NCBI RefSeq assembly: GCF_001650905.1
Contig: NZ_LXYG01000019.1
Coordinates: forward strand, 124,001-188,000
Source: Balneola sp. EhC07
Lineage (GTDB): Bacteria > Bacteroidota > Rhodothermia > Balneolales > Balneolaceae
Length of the DNA stretch: 64,000 nt
Reading direction: 5' to 3'
Notes under the pieces: model-generated
Seen by the model: only the letters and a program-made list of their open reading frames with translations
Told to the model about the DNA's origin: nothing
Databases searched by the model: none
Position numbers and translations under genes: made by a program
Shown: positions 63,692 through 64,000 of the stretch, piece by piece
Position numbering within the stretch: the first letter of the stretch is position 1
Layout: every line of letters starts with the position of its first letter

Positions 63692-64000
63692 TCAGGATTT
63701 ATACTCTTTAAAATAGGATTGCAACATATCAATAAATTCGCTGGCCTCTTCCGAGAACATATCCACTTTTTGTTTGCTGAAAATTTCTTTTTCTAAAAAT
63801 ACAGAAGCTTCGTTCCAATTATCAAATTGTCCCAACTCATTGATTCCCCGGTCGTATGCTTTCTGTTTTCCGGAAAATACGTCGTTTACCCAACGATCCT
63901 CGCTGTCCATAAGATACTCATTCAATTCCATAGTGGCTGAACTGTCTTCAACTGCCTCTTCCTCCATAAATATCTCATCGTCTTCATCTTCAACGAGCAG
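63692..64000 (-). CDS. Acidic protein of unknown function, 5' end outside the window
   Basis: The frame is open to the right edge: codons before the ATG at 63967 continue as LLVEDEDDEIF, so the true start is upstream. The visible ~102 residues are strongly acidic at the N side and helical, with WVNDVFSGKQKAYDRGINELG and ASEFIDMLQSYFKEYKS at the end. No domain recognised. It lies 10 bases before the carboxylase beta gene on the same strand and may be co-transcribed with it. Confidence 0.7.
   Translation of the reverse strand: MLVEDEDDEIFMEEEAVEDSSATMELNEYLMDSEDRWVNDVFSGKQKAYDRGINELGQFDNWNEASVFLEKEIFSKQKVDMFSEEASEFIDMLQSYFKEYKS

Noticed and set aside
1-64000. Prophage, insertion sequence or defence island
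   Set aside because: No transposase, integrase, phage structural gene, restriction enzyme or toxin pair was found; YgjP-like and ABC-F genes alone do not show one.

Overview
The window looks like a chromosomal segment of an AT-rich (roughly 40% G+C), heterotrophic, Gram-negative bacterium of the Bacteroidota/Balneolota group, most likely a marine Balneola/Gracilimonas-type organism. The basis is inference: many secreted proteins with Sec or lipoprotein signals, M16/M20/M28 peptidases, BNR, LVIVD and TolB-like beta-propellers, a single-chain glycine dehydrogenase, PEP carboxylase and acyl-CoA carboxylase, NhaC and PutP-type sodium-coupled carriers, and very gene-dense AT-rich DNA. No rRNA, tRNA, transposase, phage gene or CRISPR array was seen.

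Layout. 1-7.7 kb: the end of a nitrilase-family gene, a 2-hydroxyacid dehydrogenase, then crcB, ilvE and ppc on the minus strand, tag, and a metallo-beta-lactamase/rhodanese sulfur protein. 7.9-17.9 kb: an active/inactive pair of secreted M16 proteases, a DinB-fold protein, a glycosyltransferase/metallophosphoesterase pair, a 1.1-kb repeat-rich gap, OsmC, a YciO-type Sua5 protein and secreted hypotheticals. 18-22.3 kb: an M20 peptidase and gcvP. 22.4-29.6 kb: two tandem Ig-like/LVIVD-repeat secreted proteins, a third propeller with a His/Met-rich insert, an unknown protein, and a ZIP metal transporter preceded by a possible metalloregulator operator. 29.6-34.9 kb: ArsN2-like acetyltransferase, the YdbT/YdbS membrane PH-domain pair, an MFS carrier and a sodium/solute symporter.

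34.9-43.8 kb is the most system-like region. An OmpR-family regulator and its sensor kinase are divergent from a PDZ protein, an envelope protein that combines an adaptor-like alpha-hairpin with Ig-like domains and a C-terminal anchor, an ABC ATPase and two paralogous ABC-2 permeases. The divergent promoter region holds TTTAAC/CTTAAC direct repeats at about one- and two-helical-turn spacing, the arrangement expected for an OmpR-family regulator. I infer a two-component-controlled ABC export or envelope-maintenance locus; its substrate is unknown.

43.8-64 kb: a lipase-like hydrolase, a large unknown lipoprotein, EttA, a CBS protein, a second ABC-F protein, NhaC, an M28 peptidase, a 1095-residue BNR-repeat protein, a YgjP-type metallopeptidase, three small envelope unknowns, an acyl-CoA carboxylase beta subunit, and an acidic protein running off the end.

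The gaps carry many short palindromic and dispersed repeats of several families. They include two identical 72-bp copies 268 bp apart, one repeat containing a nested 22-nt palindrome, and a repeat pair apparently related by deletion between AGGAG motifs. They make the longer gaps explainable without hidden genes.
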